From positions 1,612,001 through 1,676,000 of the forward strand of contig NZ_CP053439.1 of the NCBI RefSeq assembly GCF_000769405.2: a stretch of DNA of 64,000 bases, written 5' to 3'. The DNA is from Rhizobium brockwellii. Lineage in GTDB: Bacteria; Pseudomonadota; Alphaproteobacteria; Rhizobiales; Rhizobiaceae. Below the pieces are notes generated by a model that was not told the origin of the DNA, did no database searches, and worked only from the letters and a program-made list of their open reading frames with translations. The translations under genes were made by a program, and so were the position numbers. Shown here one piece after another: positions 1-9,916 of this stretch (position 1 is its first letter; the number at the start of each line of letters is the position of its first letter).

Positions 1-2033
1 TCGTCGGCCGCCGCATTCCGGTCGTTGCCGACAGCTATGCCGATCCGACGGCAGGTACCGGTGCCGTCAAGATCACGCCTGCGCATGACTTCAACGACTT
101 TGACGTTGGCAAGCGGGCTGGCCTGCGCTCGATCAACATCCTGAATATCGACGGCACGATCACCATCAAGGAAAATGAGGATTTCCTCGAAGGCCTCGAC
201 AATCCCGCGGCGCTGCATGGCGCCTGGGACCGCCTGGAAGGTCAGGACCGTTTCTATGCGCGCAAGGTCATCGTCGAGATTTTCGAAGAGGCCGGCCTTC
301 TCGACAAGATCGAACCGCACAAGCACATGGTCCCGCACGGCGACCGCGGCGGCGTGCCGATCGAGCCGCGGCTGACCGAACAATGGTATGTCGACGCCAA
401 GACGCTCGCCGAACCGGCGATCGCCTCGGTCCGCGAAGGCCGCACCAGGATGGTGCCGAAGAGCTGGGACAAGACCTATTACGAGTGGATGGAAAACATC
501 CAGCCCTGGTGCGTCTCCCGTCAGCTCTGGTGGGGTCACCAGATTCCCGCCTGGTACGGCCCGGACGGCCAGGTCTTCGTCGAAAAGACCGAGGAAGAGG
601 CGCTGCAGGCGGCGATCCAGCATTACCTCTCGCATGAGGGGCCGATGAAGGCCTACGTCGAGGACCTGCTCGAAAACTTCAAACCGGGCGAGATCCTGAC
701 GCGTGACGAGGACGTGCTCGACACCTGGTTCTCCTCGGCACTCTGGCCCTTCTCGACGCTCGGCTGGCCGGACGAGACGCCGGAGCTGGCACGTTATTAC
801 CCGACCAACGTTCTTGTCACCGGCTTCGACATCATCTTCTTCTGGGTTGCCCGTATGATGATGATGGGCCTGCACTTCATGAAGGACGAGGATGGCGAAC
901 CCGTCGAGCCCTTCCAGACCGTCTATGTCCACGCGCTGGTGCGCGACAAGAATGGGCAGAAGATGTCGAAATCGAAGGGCAACGTCATCGATCCCTTGGA
1001 ACTGATCGACGAATATGGCGCCGACGCGCTGCGCTTCACCCTGGCGATCATGGCGGCGCAGGGCCGCGACGTAAAACTCGATCCGGCTCGCATCGCCGGC
1101 TACCGCAATTTCGGCACCAAGCTGTGGAACGCCACGCGCTTTGCCGAGATGAACGGCGCAAAGAGCGATCCCCATTTCGTGCCTGAGGCCGCCGAACTCA
1201 CCATCAATCGCTGGATCCTGACGGAACTTGCCCGCACGGAACGTGACGTAACGGAAGCACTCGAAGCCTTCCGCTTCAACGATGCTGCCGGCGCGCTCTA
1301 CCGCTTCGTCTGGAACGAGGTCTGTGACTGGTATCTCGAACTGTTGAAGCCGGTCTTCAATGGCGAGGACGAGGGCGCCAAGGGCGAAGCCCAGGCCTGC
1401 AGCGCTTATATTCTCGAAGAGATCTACAAGCTGCTGCATCCCTTCATGCCCTTCATGACCGAAGAGCTCTGGGCCCATACGGCAGGCGAAGGCAAAGAGC
1501 GCGACGCACTCGTCTGCCATGCCGAATGGCCGGCGCCGTCCTATGCCGACGATGGGGCCGCCGACGAGATCAACTGGCTGATCGACCTCGTTTCCGGCAT
1601 CCGTTCGGTGCGTGCTGAAATGAATGTGCCGCCATCGGCGACGGCCCCGCTCGTCGTCGTCAAGGCCAACAACCTGACGCGTGAAAGGCTGTTCCGCCAC
1701 GACGCCGCCATCAAGCGCCTTGCGCGCGTCGAGGCGATATCGCTGGCTGACGATGCGCCGAAGGGTGCTGCTCAGATCGTCATCGCCGAGGCCACCATCT
1801 GCCTGCCGCTCGGCAATCTGATCGACCTTTCCGCCGAAAAGGCTCGTTTGGAAAAGGCGATTACCAAGATGGAGGGCGAGATCTCCCGCATAGACGGCAA
1901 GCTCTCCAACGAGAAGTTCGTCGCCAACGCCAATCCTGAAGTGGTCGAGGCCGAGCGCGATCGTCTCGAGGAACTGAAGGGGCAGATCGCAAGCCTGAGG
2001 ATCGCTCTTTCCAGGGTAAGCGAAGCCGGGTAA
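1..2033 (+). CDS. valS: Valyl-tRNA synthetase, C-terminal part (5' end outside window)
   Basis: Charges tRNA-Val with valine in the cytoplasm. The frame is open from the first bases and enters in the editing (CP1) domain, shown by GTGAVKITPAHDFNDFDVG around bases 57-115. The class I KMSKS signature (QKMSKSKGN) lies near bases 957-983 and is followed by the anticodon-binding helical domain. The last roughly 60 codons form the charged coiled coil (LSAEKARLEKAITKMEGEIS) typical of the tRNA-binding arm of bacterial ValRS. About 677 codons are present. The HIGH motif and the N-terminal Rossmann half must lie upstream of the window. The ATG at 327 is internal and is not the start. A strong terminator follows, so this gene ends its transcription unit. 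Confidence 0.97.
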   Translation, partial: VGRRIPVVADSYADPTAGTGAVKITPAHDFNDFDVGKRAGLRSINILNIDGTITIKENEDFLEGLDNPAALHGAWDRLEGQDRFYARKVIVEIFEEAGLLDKIEPHKHMVPHGDRGGVPIEPRLTEQWYVDAKTLAEPAIASVREGRTRMVPKSWDKTYYEWMENIQPWCVSRQLWWGHQIPAWYGPDGQVFVEKTEEEALQAAIQHYLSHEGPMKAYVEDLLENFKPGEILTRDEDVLDTWFSSALWPFSTLGWPDETPELARYYPTNVLVTGFDIIFFWVARMMMMGLHFMKDEDGEPVEPFQTVYVHALVRDKNGQKMSKSKGNVIDPLELIDEYGADALRFTLAIMAAQGRDVKLDPARIAGYRNFGTKLWNATRFAEMNGAKSDPHFVPEAAELTINRWILTELARTERDVTEALEAFRFNDAAGALYRFVWNEVCDWYLELLKPVFNGEDEGAKGEAQACSAYILEEIYKLLHPFMPFMTEELWAHTAGEGKERDALVCHAEWPAPSYADDGAADEINWLIDLVSGIRSVRAEMNVPPSATAPLVVVKANNLTRERLFRHDAAIKRLARVEAISLADDAPKGAAQIVIAEATICLPLGNLIDLSAEKARLEKAITKMEGEISRIDGKLSNEKFVANANPEVVEAERDRLEELKGQIASLRIALSRVSEAG

Positions 2034-2065
2034 GTTTCACAGACCCATTTTGGTAAGTTATTTCA

Positions 2066-2098
2066 AAGACGCGCCCTCCGCCGGCGCGTCTTTTTTTA
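2066..2098 (+). terminator. Rho-independent terminator of valS
   Basis: GACGCGCC (2068-2075) pairs with GGCGCGTC (2083-2090) across a 7-base loop and is followed by seven T. It starts 35 bases after the valS stop. Confidence 0.9.
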
Positions 2099-2430
2099 TT
2101 GTGATTCGTGCGGATCGCGCATGAAACGGCGCCTTTTCAGCATTCATCCTGTGGATTGCTCTCATGCGAACCTCCAGCGGGCGAAAACTGCCACTGTTGT
2201 CGGATTGATACAGCTTCTGCAATGTTTGGAATGAAAACCCAAAAGCCCACCTGAAATTCGATAGGTCTGGAATAAAATTTTATTAACCAGGTTTTTTGAC
2301 GTGTCCGTCAATTTCTTTACGTAAGTTAGTCACTGCAATGCCTGGGAGCGCTGCCGTAGGGCGCGTTGCCATATCACGCGAACACTTACTAGAGTGGGGT
2401 CACATCAATTGCTGGAGTGGGGGAGACACA
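2099..2430. other. Intergenic region upstream of the porin gene
   Basis: About 330 bases with no convincing gene. It is more AT-rich than its surroundings around 2220-2330, as expected of a promoter and 5' leader region. The porin frame stays open upstream to 2296, but that extension lacks a ribosome site and a signal peptide in the right place, so I treat it as leader. Confidence 0.6.
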
Positions 2431-3705
2431 ATGGCATCTCGTAGGTTTTCCAAGGGCATAACATCGCTCGTTCTTCTTTCGTCGCTTGCATCGCCGTCCT
2501 TCGCCGGCGGTCTGGAGCGCGGCGGATATAATATCGACCTTCTCTTCGACAATTCGAGGTTCGCCGTCCAGTCCGGCGCGACCTATGTCATGCCGCAGCG
2601 CAAGCTGAAAAACGTCAAGGACACCGATGCCACCGATGGCCTCGGCACGAACGGCGTTGGCGGCGGCTCGACCACGGCGGATGATACCGAGGATTACTGG
2701 GTCCCCTATCTCGGGGTGAAGGTTGGTCTCGGCGACTCCATCGACTGCATGGGCGATTTTTCGACACCCTTCGGTGCACACACCAATCCCGGCGCTGACT
2801 GGTTGGGCGTCAACGACAACATCGAAACCAAGATCAGCACCCGCAACTACGGCGCCACCTGCTCCTATCGTTTCGATATGGGTCCCGGCCAGCTTCGCCT
2901 GATCGGCGGCGGCTTCTATCAGACGGTCGATGGTTTCAAGACACGCCTCGTCGCGCCGATCACAGGGGCGGCCGCGCTGGTCTATGACGGCACCGGTCGT
3001 TTGGATCTTGCCGACCAGGCCATGGGATGGCGGGCGGGCATCGCCTACGAAATCGAGGAATATGCCTTCCGCGCCAGCCTGGTCTATAACAGCAAGGTCA
3101 AGTATGACGATCTCACCGGCACGGTCGACCTGACAGAGGTACCGAAGGCCGTCAATCCCGCCAATCCCTACCTCGGCGTCGTGACGCCGGTCTATGGTTC
3201 GGCTGAGGCGCCGGATTCCGTCGAGCTCAAGCTGCAGAGCGGCATTGCGCCCGATTGGCTCGCCTTCGGTTCGGTCAAGTGGACGAACTGGAGCGTGCTG
3301 CAGTCGATCGCCTTCTGCCCGAAGGCCACCAAGGGCGCTGTCGCCTGCTCCGCCAGCAGCCAGCTCACCTCGCTCGATCTCTTCTATCGCGACGGTTGGA
3401 CGATCAGCGGCGGCCTCGGCCACAAATTCAACGAGCAATGGGCCGGCGCCCTCAGCCTGACCTGGGATCGCGGCACGAGCCAGGGCTACGGCGCCCAGAC
3501 CGACACATGGACGCTCGGCGCAGGTGTCTCCTATACGCCGGTGGAGAATGTCGAGTGGCGTCTGGCCGGCGCGCTCGGCATCATGACCGGCGGAGAATCC
3601 GGCACCTACGTCTATAATGGCCGGACCTACGGCAACGACGTCTCCTATTCCTTCGGCGACGATCTGGTGGCGGCCCTTTCCACCAGCGTAAAGGTCAAGT
3701 TCTGA
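2431..3705 (+). CDS. OmpP1/FadL-family outer membrane transport protein
   Basis: Predicted 424-residue outer membrane beta-barrel of the FadL family, which lets hydrophobic compounds such as long-chain fatty acids cross the outer membrane. I chose ATG 2431 because GGGGGAGA sits just upstream and the protein then begins with a classic signal peptide (MASRRFSKG, hydrophobic core, cleavage after SPSFA near residue 23). The mature N-terminus has the inward plug-like segment (LERGGYNIDLLFD). The chain is rich in alternating aromatic and polar residues and ends in Phe (TSVKVKF), as expected for barrel insertion. Asp-rich loops are seen at residues 65-85. The substrate cannot be read from the sequence. 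It is monocistronic, with terminators on both sides. Confidence 0.85.
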   Translation: MASRRFSKGITSLVLLSSLASPSFAGGLERGGYNIDLLFDNSRFAVQSGATYVMPQRKLKNVKDTDATDGLGTNGVGGGSTTADDTEDYWVPYLGVKVGLGDSIDCMGDFSTPFGAHTNPGADWLGVNDNIETKISTRNYGATCSYRFDMGPGQLRLIGGGFYQTVDGFKTRLVAPITGAAALVYDGTGRLDLADQAMGWRAGIAYEIEEYAFRASLVYNSKVKYDDLTGTVDLTEVPKAVNPANPYLGVVTPVYGSAEAPDSVELKLQSGIAPDWLAFGSVKWTNWSVLQSIAFCPKATKGAVACSASSQLTSLDLFYRDGWTISGGLGHKFNEQWAGALSLTWDRGTSQGYGAQTDTWTLGAGVSYTPVENVEWRLAGALGIMTGGESGTYVYNGRTYGNDVSYSFGDDLVAALSTSVKVKF

Positions 3706-3730
3706 TCCTGCGATCCAAGTAGAAGTCTTA

Positions 3731-3756
3731 AAGCCCGGCAGTTCGCCGGGCTTTTC
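3731..3756 (+). terminator. Rho-independent terminator after the porin
   Basis: GCCCGGC (3733-3739) pairs with GCCGGGC (3745-3751), followed by TTTTCTTT. Confidence 0.88.
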
Positions 3757-4423
3757 TTTGGGCGTCGGCAAGACAAATCGACGTTCCAATTTGTGACGAT
3801 TCAGCAACACATTTTTACGACGTTTGGCGTATGGTGGCGGCAGGGTGAATTTGTCCATTTCCCGCCACAAAGAGGGCGCAGCGCTATTTGCAGGCGAGGA
3901 GATGGCAGGCGTACGGTGCGTGTAAATAGTAGCATGGGTCGATTTTTTTCCGGGTACATCAGATCGTACGGCGCGATTGGCGACAGTCGTTTGAAGGCGG
4001 TCGTTTCGCTTTCCGAACAAGGCTGTTCCGGCCGCCACTCCGGTCTCGCGATGAAGTCGTCGATCCATTCATTGTCATTATTTTCGACCCACTCGCATGA
4101 GCAGCCCGGCTTTGCGGGAGCTGTCGATACCGGTTTTGTCACATTTGCCGTTTACGAATACGACAAAGGCGGGAAGGCGAATACCGCACCTGCCGAAAGA
4201 GTGCCACGGAGATTGCAGTCGAGCCATGCCGGGAGCCGGGTGGTTCTCAAGGATGGGCTGAGAATATCGCCTTTGAGAAAGGGCCAGTGGGCTGGATGCG
4301 ACGCGGGTAAAGGAGCCATCGAGCTCGCCGCGGGATCGCTCGCCTCGAAGGAATACATCCGCGGGATGCACGGCATGAGCTCCGTTGCCGCCTGCCTGGG
4401 ATGAACGAAAGAAATCGGTTGAA
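3757..4423. other. Long intergenic region upstream of exoR
   Basis: About 670 bases. A plus-strand frame is open over 3793-4404, but its codon choice (many rare codons, no third-position GC bias) and composition do not look coding, and it has no recognisable domain. I read the stretch as the regulatory region of exoR, whose expression is known to be feedback-controlled through ExoS/ChvI in Sinorhizobium. No specific operator could be identified. Confidence 0.45.
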
Positions 4424-5227
4424 ATGGTGACGTCCGAGTTCAAACTTTTCAAATTCATGCTGATGGGCATGTCGATAGCCGTAGCGCTGGCGCTGTCCGG
4501 TCCGTGCCGTGCATTCGACATCAAAGGTGGCGTCAGCAAGGAATCCGGACCCTTCGATCTCTTCAAGTTCGGCTTCAAAGCCTATAAGAACGGCCAGAAA
4601 GAAGAAGCGGTCGAAGCCTATAAATACGCCGCCGAAAAGGGCCACACCGGCTCGCGCTGGGCGCTCGCCAACATGTATGCCGATGGCGACGGTGTCACGC
4701 AGGACGATTTCGAAGCCTTCAAGATCTACAGCGAGATTGCCCAGCAGGGCGTCGAACCCGGCTCGGAAGATACCGGCTTCTTCGTCAACGCGCTGCTCTC
4801 GCTCGCCAGTTATTACAAGCATGGCATTGCCGGCAGTCCGGTCAGGATCGACCTCAGCCAGGCGCGCCAGCTTTATTTTCAGGTGGCTTCCACCTTTGGC
4901 GTCCCCGAGGCGCAGTTCCAGCTGGCGCAGATGATGCTGGCCGGCGAGGGCGGCAATGCCAGCCCGCAGCAAGCCAAGAAATGGCTGAACCAGGCCCGCA
5001 AGAGCGGCCATCCCGGCGCCATGGCGGTCTTCGGCAATATTCTGTTCGATGAAGGCCAGACGGCCCGCGGTCTGGCGCTGATGACGGCAGCACTCGACCG
5101 CTGCAAGCCGAAGGATTGCAGCTGGATGGAAGCGTTGCAGGAGCAGGCCTTCTCGGTTGCGAACGAGGCCGACCGCCGCACGGCGGTATCCCTCTCGCAC
5201 ACCATCGCGAGCGGTTCCGACGACTAG
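4424..5227 (+). CDS. exoR: Periplasmic Sel1-repeat regulator ExoR
   Basis: A 267-residue protein closely matching the remembered Sinorhizobium ExoR, including SKESGPFDLFKFGFKAYKNG, EKGHTGSRWALANMYADGDG and QARQLYFQVASTFGV. ExoR is exported, binds the sensor ExoS in the periplasm and holds the ExoS/ChvI system off. Loss of ExoR raises succinoglycan and lowers motility and symbiosis. Here residues 1-30 form a signal peptide (GPCRA cleavage), followed by Sel1-type helical repeats from about residue 45 to 230 (ALANMY.DG.GV, QLAQMMLAGEGG). ATG 4424 gives the family length; an in-frame ATG at 4457 is a shorter alternative. The TAG stop lies inside an intergenic repeat. Confidence 0.93.
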   Translation: MVTSEFKLFKFMLMGMSIAVALALSGPCRAFDIKGGVSKESGPFDLFKFGFKAYKNGQKEEAVEAYKYAAEKGHTGSRWALANMYADGDGVTQDDFEAFKIYSEIAQQGVEPGSEDTGFFVNALLSLASYYKHGIAGSPVRIDLSQARQLYFQVASTFGVPEAQFQLAQMMLAGEGGNASPQQAKKWLNQARKSGHPGAMAVFGNILFDEGQTARGLALMTAALDRCKPKDCSWMEALQEQAFSVANEADRRTAVSLSHTIASGSDD

Positions 5228-5347
5228 AGCAATTCCAGGAAAAGTGCCAAGCGGTTTTCCGTCCGGAATTGCGTAAAAACAAAAGGCTAGAGCGGTCCTG
5301 CGCTTCCGTTAAAAGCTGAACCGCTCTGAGCGCCGATCGGGCGCTCA
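5225..5347. repeat. Rhizobial intergenic palindromic repeat, type A (full copy)
   Basis: A mosaic of hairpins. GCAATTCC (5229-5236) pairs with GGAATTGC (5265-5272), AGAGCGGT (5289-5296) with ACCGCTCT (5320-5327), and GAGCGCC (5328-5334) with GGCGCTC (5340-5346). The first module recurs at 35,835-35,890. It begins on the exoR stop codon (TAGAGC) and its last hairpin contains the stop of the convergent xth gene. It resembles the dispersed intergenic elements common in Rhizobium genomes. Confidence 0.85.
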
Positions 5348-6136
5348 GCCCGCGAAATCGAAATACGCGATCACAGGCACATGGTCGGACGGCTTTTCCC
5401 AGGCCCGCACATGTTTTTCGATCGCAGCCGATGTCATCCGGTCGGCAGCTTCCGGCGACAGCAGCAGATGGTCGATGCGGATGCCGTTGTTCTTCGGCCA
5501 TGCGCCGGCCTGATAATCCCAGAAGGAATAGAACTGCGTCGCATCCGTCGTCGCGCGCACCGCATCCGTCAGCCCGAGATTTTCGAGCTTGCGGAACGCC
5601 TCCCGCGTCTGCGGCAGAAACAGTGCATCGTTTTCCCAGACCTTGGGATCGAAGCAGTCGTGCGGTTCCGGGATGACATTGTAGTCGCCGGCAAGAACCA
5701 GCATATCTTCATAGGCTAGCCGTTCGGCCGCGAACGTCCGCAGGCGCTCCATCCAGGCGAGCTTGTAAGGATATTTCTCCGTTTCGACAGGATTACCGTT
5801 CGGCAGGTAGAGGCAGCAGACGCGCAGGATGCGCGTGTCGGACAGGGTGAACGCCGCTTCGAGGAAACGCGCCTGTTCGTCCAGCGGATCGCCGGGCAGG
5901 CCGCGGTTCACTTCGAAAGGTGAGCTCTTGGAGAGGATCGCGACGCCATTGAAGCCCTTCTGGCCGTGCGTCTCGACGTGATAGCCAAGCGCCTCGATCT
6001 CCAGCCGCGGGAAACCTTCGTCGACCGTCTTGATCTCCTGCAGGCAGACGATATCTGGATCGGAATCCTTCAGCCATTGCGTGAGATTGTCGATACGCGC
6101 CTTGACGCCGTTGATGTTCCAAGTCGCGATCTTCAT
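5345..6136 (-). CDS. xthA: Exodeoxyribonuclease III
   Basis: A 263-residue enzyme of the endonuclease/exonuclease/phosphatase fold that incises abasic sites and trims 3' ends in base-excision repair. Family motifs appear in order: WNINGVKARIDNL at residues 6-18 (metal-site Asn), CLQEIK near 31-36 (metal-ligand Glu), GDYNVIPEPHD near 151-161 (catalytic Asp and Asn), and the C-terminal SDHVPVIAYFD with the catalytic Asp-His pair. Length matches ExoIII (about 260-270). It is convergent with exoR, and its stop sits within the hairpin repeat, which may serve both genes as an end signal. Confidence 0.95.
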   Translation of the reverse strand: MKIATWNINGVKARIDNLTQWLKDSDPDIVCLQEIKTVDEGFPRLEIEALGYHVETHGQKGFNGVAILSKSSPFEVNRGLPGDPLDEQARFLEAAFTLSDTRILRVCCLYLPNGNPVETEKYPYKLAWMERLRTFAAERLAYEDMLVLAGDYNVIPEPHDCFDPKVWENDALFLPQTREAFRKLENLGLTDAVRATTDATQFYSFWDYQAGAWPKNNGIRIDHLLLSPEAADRMTSAAIEKHVRAWEKPSDHVPVIAYFDFAG

Positions 6137-6198
6137 CTCTTCGCCCTGTTCGCTGCGTGCGCTTCTTTTATCGCGGTCTTTCGCCGCCGGACAAGACG

Positions 6199-6234
6199 AT
6201 AAACCGGCCGGAAGTAATTCTTCGGCCGGTTTGA
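6199..6234 (-). terminator. Hairpin after the ErpA-like gene
   Basis: AAACCGGCCG (6201-6210) pairs perfectly with CGGCCGGTTT (6223-6232). On the minus strand it follows the ErpA-like stop by 26 bases. The T tract is short (ATCGTCTTG), so efficiency is uncertain. Confidence 0.7.
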
Positions 6235-6258
6235 TGGGGAGTATGTGCGTTTAGACGT

Positions 6259-6591
6259 TCAGATCGAGAAACTGGTGCCGCAGCCGCAGCTTGCCACCGC
6301 ATTCGGGTTCTTGATCTGGAAGGACTGGCCAAGCAGATTGTCGACGAAGTCGATCTCCGAGCCCGCCATGTAGACGAGCGAAAGGCTGTCGATCAGCACC
6401 TTGGCATCGTTCTTTTCGACGATGATGTCGTCGTCATCAGCGCTGTCGGCAAGATCGAACTTGTAGGAAAAGCCCGAACAGCCGCCGCCTTCGACGGAAA
6501 CGCGCAAGGCGCTCTTGCCGGCTTCGGCGCCGACGATCGCAGCGATACGCTTTGCCGCGGCATCTGAAAGGGTTACACTCGTATCCGTCAT
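6259..6591 (-). CDS. erpA: A-type iron-sulfur carrier, ErpA/IscA family
   Basis: A 110-residue A-type carrier that receives Fe-S clusters from a scaffold and passes them to apoproteins. The three conserved cysteines are present: C38 in GGGCSGFSY, and C102 and C104 in the C-terminal SCGCGTSFSI. I start at the ATG on 6591 because AGGAGG lies just upstream on the minus strand. An in-frame upstream start at 6612 would add seven residues across that ribosome site. Whether it is strictly ErpA or another HesB-type paralogue cannot be decided from sequence alone. It is divergent from dgt, with a 222-base shared promoter region. Confidence 0.88.
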   Translation of the reverse strand: MTDTSVTLSDAAAKRIAAIVGAEAGKSALRVSVEGGGCSGFSYKFDLADSADDDDIIVEKNDAKVLIDSLSLVYMAGSEIDFVDNLLGQSFQIKNPNAVASCGCGTSFSI

Positions 6592-6813
6592 GTTTCCTCC
6601 TGCCGGGGTCAAGATCCGGAGAGAATGGGTTTTGGCACTTGAATGTTCAAATGCCTGATATCAAAGAAACTTACCATGATATTCGCGAAAAGGCGATGAT
6701 GCGCCGAGGCGGTTAAGAAAGCGCCTCTTTGCCGTTTCATCGACCTATAGGTATGAAGAGCGTTAAGCGGCGTCAATGGGCAGATGCGGCAACATGCAGG
6801 ATGACGGTGAAGA

Positions 6814-8031
6814 ATGACGATCGATACGCGTGCTTTGGGTTTCGGCAGCAGTGAGAGGGCGGTCTTTGCGGCCGACCCCTGGACGACGCGCGGGCGGCTC
6901 TATCAGGAGGACGGTAGCCCGACGCGCTCCGATTTCCAGCGCGACCGCGACCGTATCGTTCACACCACCGCCTTCCGCCGGCTGAAGCACAAAACCCAGG
7001 TCTTCATCGCCCAGGACGGCGATCACTACCGAACCCGGCTAACGCACACGATCGAGGTGGCGCAGATCGCTCGCGCGCTTGCCCGCGCCCTGAAGCTCGA
7101 CGAGGATCTGGCCGAAGGCGTGGCGCTCGTGCACGATTTCGGCCATACGCCGTTCGGTCATACTGGCGAGGACGCGCTGCACGAAGTGCTGCTGCCCTAT
7201 GGCGGCTTCGACCACAATGCCCAATCGCTGCGCATCGTGACCAAGCTGGAGAGGCGTTATGCCGAATTCGACGGCATCAACCTGACATGGGAAAGCCTCG
7301 AAGGTCTCGTCAAGCACAATGGCCCTCTTCTGACGCCGGATGGAGTAGGCACCCGCGGTCCCGTGCCGCAGCCGATCCTCGATTATTGCGAGCTGCACGA
7401 TCTCGAGCTTGCAACCTATGCCAGCCTTGAGGCGCAGGTCGCGGCGATCGCCGACGACATCGCCTACAATACCCACGATATCGACGACGGCCTGCGCTCC
7501 GGCTACCTGACTTTCGATATGCTGGAGGAAATCCCGTTTCTTGTCGGGCTGATGGCCGAGGTGCGGGAGCGATATCCGCATCTGGAGCCGAGCCGCTTCA
7601 CCCATGAAATCATGCGCCGCCAGATTACCCGCATGGTCGAAGACGTGATCGGCGTCGCGCAACAGCGCCTGTCGCTGCTGCGGCCTGAGAGCGCAGCCGA
7701 CATCCGCGCTGCCGGCCAGGTTATCGCCACCTTTTCCGAGGGGATGGCTGAGACCGACAGGCAGATCAAGGCGATGCTCTTCAAACGCATCTACCGCAAT
7801 CCCGATATCATGCGCATCCGCGCCGGTGCCGCCCAGATCGTCACCGATCTCTTTGCCGCCTACATGGCCAATCCCAAGGAGATGCAGAGTCATTACTGGG
7901 TAGATCATATCGCCGGCCTGTCCGATGCGCCGAAGGCCCGCCATGTCGGCGATTATCTCGCCGGCATGACCGATACCTATGCGATCAGCGCCCATAGGCG
8001 GTTGTTTGACCACACTCCGGATTTGCGATAG
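6814..8031 (+). CDS. dgt: dGTP triphosphohydrolase-like HD protein
   Basis: A 405-residue HD-domain nucleotide triphosphohydrolase of the long dGTPase-like subfamily. Members remove triphosphate from deoxynucleotides and help balance dNTP pools. The N-terminal [20 protein letters not shown], the histidine in [14 protein letters not shown] (about residue 76) and [15 protein letters not shown] (about 108-122) give the H...HD...D metal site. The [16 protein letters not shown] segment near residues 214-229 is also family-typical. It lies 65 bases upstream of argS, a gene pair I recall in other rhizobia. Confidence 0.92.
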   Translation: MTIDTRALGFGSSERAVFAADPWTTRGRLYQEDGSPTRSDFQRDRDRIVHTTAFRRLKHKTQVFIAQDGDHYRTRLTHTIEVAQIARALARALKLDEDLAEGVALVHDFGHTPFGHTGEDALHEVLLPYGGFDHNAQSLRIVTKLERRYAEFDGINLTWESLEGLVKHNGPLLTPDGVGTRGPVPQPILDYCELHDLELATYASLEAQVAAIADDIAYNTHDIDDGLRSGYLTFDMLEEIPFLVGLMAEVRERYPHLEPSRFTHEIMRRQITRMVEDVIGVAQQRLSLLRPESAADIRAAGQVIATFSEGMAETDRQIKAMLFKRIYRNPDIMRIRAGAAQIVTDLFAAYMANPKEMQSHYWVDHIAGLSDAPKARHVGDYLAGMTDTYAISAHRRLFDHTPDLR

Positions 8032-8096
8032 GCAGCGGTCGCCCACGCCAAGGGCCGATTTGAGCCTTTGGCACAGCCTATGCATGGAAGAGTGCG

Positions 8097-9854
8097 ATGA
8101 ACCTTTTTACCGACTTCGAAGCCCGGATCAAAACCGCCCTTGAACAGATCGATCTGGTCAGGGAAAAGCGATCTGAGCTCGATTTCGGCCGCATCACCGT
8201 CGAGCCGCCGCGTGACGCGAGCCATGGCGATGTGGCGACCAATGCCGCAATGGTGCTGGCAAAAGTGCTCGGAACCAACCCGCGCGCGCTGGCCGACGTC
8301 ATCATCGCCAAGCTCAAGGAAGATGCCGACGTCGCCGATGTCTCGGTCGCGGGTCCCGGCTTCATCAACATCCGTCTCGCCGTCGGCTACTGGCAGCGGC
8401 TGCTCGCCTCGATGATCGGCGCCGGCACCGATTACGGCCGCTCGTCGCTCGGCAAGGGCAAGAAGGTCAATGTCGAATATGTCTCGGCCAATCCGACCGG
8501 CCCGATGCATGTCGGCCATTGCCGTGGCGCCGTCGTCGGCGACGCGCTCGCCAACTTGCTGGCTTTTGCCGGTTATGGCGTCGAGAAGGAATATTACATC
8601 AACGATGCCGGTTCGCAGATCGACGTGCTCGCCCGCTCCGTCTTCCTGCGCTATCGCGAAGCGCTCGGCGAAAAGATCGGCGAAATCCCCTCGGGTCTCT
8701 ATCCCGGCGACTATCTCGTGCCCGTCGGCCAGTCGCTTGCCGCCGATTACGGCGTGCGGCTGCACAACATGCCGGAAGACCAATGGATGCCGATCGTCAA
8801 GGATCGCACCATCGATGCGATGATGGTGATGATCCGCGACGATCTGGCGGCGCTGAACGTCCATCACGACGTCTTCTTCTCCGAGCGCACCCTGCATGCC
8901 AATGGCGCGGCCGCGATCCGCACGGCGATCAACGACCTGACCTTCAAGGGTTATGTCTACAAGGGCACGCTGCCGCCGCCGAAGGGTCAGCTTCCCGAGG
9001 ACTGGGAGGATCGCGAACAGACACTGTTCCGTTCGACCGAGGTGGGCGACGATATTGACCGGCCGCTGATCAAGTCGGATGGCTCCTATACCTATTTCGC
9101 CGCCGACGTTGCCTATTTCAAGAACAAGTTCGACCGTGGTTTCGACGAGATGATCTACGTGCTTGGTGCCGACCATGGCGGTTACGTCAAGCGCCTGGAA
9201 GCGGTTGCACGCGGCGTTTCGGACGGTAAGGCGAAGCTGACGGTGCTCCTCTGCCAGCTCGTCAAGCTCTATCGCAACGGCGAGCCGGTGAAGATGTCGA
9301 AACGCTCGGGCGATTTCGTCACGCTTCGGGACGTCGTCGAAGAAGTCGGGCGTGATTCGGTCCGGTTCATGATGCTTTACCGCAAGAATTCCGAACCGCT
9401 CGACTTCGATTTCGCCAAAGTGACGGAACAATCGAAAGATAATCCGGTCTTCTACGTGCAATATGCACATGCTCGCTGCATGTCGGTCTTCCGGCAGGCG
9501 AGGGAGGCCTTTGCCGACCTCGATGTTTCGCCGGAAAATCTCGCGAAAACCGTTGCAGGCATTGGCGATCCGGCTGAATTGCAGCTGGTCGCCAAGCTTG
9601 CAGAATTCCCGCGTATCGTTGAGGCGGCGGCCCAGTCGCAGGAGCCGCATCGCGTCGCTTTTTACCTCTACGACGTCGCCAGTTCCTTCCACGCGCACTG
9701 GAACAAAGGTAAAGATCAGCCGGAATTACGATTTGTTAATGATAAAAACCGAGAATCAAGTATTGCCAGACTTGGGCTGGTGTACGCCGTCGCGTCGGTT
9801 TTGAAGTCGGGACTTGCCATTACAGGCACTGCCGCACCGGACGAAATGCGATAA
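8097..9854 (+). CDS. argS: Arginyl-tRNA synthetase
   Basis: A 585-residue class I synthetase. It has the N-terminal Add1 domain (residues 1-90, ending [14 protein letters not shown]), the HIGH-type motif in [18 protein letters not shown] near residue 137, and the KMSKS-like [10 protein letters not shown] near residue 398. The DALR anticodon-binding domain contains [11 protein letters not shown] near 455. The C-terminus [21 protein letters not shown]...[10 protein letters not shown] is highly family-typical, with APDEMR in place of the canonical APERM. ATG 8097 follows GGAAGAG. Confidence 0.97.
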   Translation: MNLFTDFEARIKTALEQIDLVREKRSELDFGRITVEPPRDASHGDVATNAAMVLAKVLGTNPRALADVIIAKLKEDADVADVSVAGPGFINIRLAVGYWQRLLASMIGAGTDYGRSSLGKGKKVNVEYVSANPTGPMHVGHCRGAVVGDALANLLAFAGYGVEKEYYINDAGSQIDVLARSVFLRYREALGEKIGEIPSGLYPGDYLVPVGQSLAADYGVRLHNMPEDQWMPIVKDRTIDAMMVMIRDDLAALNVHHDVFFSERTLHANGAAAIRTAINDLTFKGYVYKGTLPPPKGQLPEDWEDREQTLFRSTEVGDDIDRPLIKSDGSYTYFAADVAYFKNKFDRGFDEMIYVLGADHGGYVKRLEAVARGVSDGKAKLTVLLCQLVKLYRNGEPVKMSKRSGDFVTLRDVVEEVGRDSVRFMMLYRKNSEPLDFDFAKVTEQSKDNPVFYVQYAHARCMSVFRQAREAFADLDVSPENLAKTVAGIGDPAELQLVAKLAEFPRIVEAAAQSQEPHRVAFYLYDVASSFHAHWNKGKDQPELRFVNDKNRESSIARLGLVYAVASVLKSGLAITGTAAPDEMR

Positions 9855-9916
9855 CGTCACCATTTCCCCACAATGCGCTGGCATTTGAGCGTTGGCGTTT
9901 GCGAGTGGGAATAGGC

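Noticed and set aside
2389..4068. Long open frame on the minus strand opposite the porin gene
   Set aside because: It is the shadow of a high-GC gene, has no ribosome site or family motif, and runs through both terminators.
3793..4404. 203-codon frame upstream of exoR
   Set aside because: Non-coding codon use, odd composition and overlap with the likely regulatory region.
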